Origin: JALZUE01 sp051251725
GTDB taxonomy: Bacteria; Pseudomonadota; Gammaproteobacteria; Enterobacterales; Alteromonadaceae
Assembly: GCA_051251725.1 (NCBI GenBank)
Contig: JBPOFN010000006.1
Location: forward strand, 62,001-126,000
Direction: 5' to 3'
Length of the DNA stretch: 64,000 nt
Shown here: one piece after another, positions 63,642-64,000 of the stretch
How the letters are laid out: the number at the start of each line of letters is the position of its first letter
Numbering within the stretch: the stretch's first letter is position 1
Position numbers and translations under genes: made by a program
The notes under the pieces: model-generated
Database searches by the model: none
Seen by the model: only the letters and a program-made list of their open reading frames with translations
What the model was told of the DNA's origin: nothing

Positions 63642-64000
63642 CTATTTTCCCCTTTATTTTTATACTTTATTATAAGGGCGAAACCACCTTGCCCAGCCAC
63701 TACGGAATGTTTTTGTATATAATAAACACAGAGGGAAGGTTATCAATTTATTATATATAATTCAACAATCATTTTAAAAAACAACGCAATTGCAATTAAT
63801 ACTTTAAAAACAATGGCATATAATATTATCAAAGGGTTTTTATTATAAGGTGTTTGAAATACCACAAATACTATAAGGTTTATTTACATACAAAGTGCAC
63901 TTAATGGTTTTTTTTAATAAAAAATATTATTAAGGTTTTAAATAATCTAGGTATTTGTAATAAACAATAATTTTTTGAAGTGATAGCGAGAAAAGAACGG
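63642..64000. other. AT-rich promoter region at the right edge
   Basis: 359 bp of very AT-rich DNA upstream of the dockerin enzyme. No ORF and no palindrome longer than a few bases. It must contain the promoter of the cohesin/dockerin/sulfatase cluster. Confidence 0.45.

Noticed and set aside
1..64000. CRISPR array, tRNA or rRNA genes
   Set aside because: No regularly spaced repeats and no conserved RNA sequence blocks were found by eye.

Overview
The window is AT-rich DNA from a marine gammaproteobacterium, most likely an alga-associated member of the Alteromonadales (Colwellia, Thalassotalea or Paraglaciecola type). This placement is an inference from codon use, the proteobacterial TonB-dependent receptor family, PEP-CTERM sorting, an IS110-type remnant and the gene content. 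No rRNA, tRNA or CRISPR array was seen. The main content is a large polysaccharide-utilisation region for a sulfated, fucose-containing polysaccharide (fucoidan-like), interleaved with a few unrelated genes and repeat-rich scars.

Layout. 1-0.5 kb: 5' part of an ECF sigma factor (minus). 0.8-13.2 kb: GH88 lipoprotein, TonB-dependent receptor, two VCBS-repeat lipoproteins, a secreted parallel beta-helix protein and a two-domain carbohydrate-binding-like protein. 13.7-16.0 kb: sulfatase and a DUF1080 lipoprotein, then a decayed IS110 transposase. 16.8-26.0 kb: IclR regulator, two small lipoproteins and a complete non-phosphorylating L-fucose operon (FucP transporter, mutarotase, AKR fucose dehydrogenase, lactonase, split UxaA-type dehydratase, SDR, FAH-family hydrolase). 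26.7-33.3 kb: operon of sulfatase, SGNH esterase, GH29 and GH141 fucosidases. 33.9-38.5 kb: unrelated genes (Sel1 protein, solute-binding protein, small secreted proteins). 38.8-49 kb: sulfatase and GH97 divergent from sulfatase and GH36-like enzyme, followed by a GH97 pseudogene broken by a MITE-like element. 49-52.3 kb: a DUF5011/PKD/DUF285 lipoprotein between repeats. 52.3-63.6 kb: sulfatase, GH95 fucosidase, two more sulfatases, a cohesin-like PEP-CTERM protein and a large secreted TIM-barrel enzyme ending in a dockerin.

How the parts fit (inference). The dockerin-bearing enzyme is a candidate endo-fucanase that cuts polymer outside the cell. The TonB receptor and its lipoproteins import oligosaccharides. 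Seven Cys-type sulfatases and an SGNH esterase remove sulfate and probably acetyl groups. GH29, GH95 and GH141 release L-fucose, GH97 and GH36-like enzymes remove other side sugars, and GH88 removes unsaturated uronates. Released fucose enters through FucP and is oxidised to pyruvate and lactate.

The most notable observation is that a secreted enzyme with two clean dockerin calcium loops lies 114 bp upstream, on the same strand, of a small protein that looks like a cohesin domain on a PEP-CTERM surface anchor. This could be a minimal two-component tether for a fucan-degrading enzyme outside the classical cellulosome. Other points of interest are a beta-helix protein that may be the missing lyase feeding GH88, VCBS lipoproteins as possible SusD substitutes, several palindromic operator-like sites and three families of short mobile repeats.
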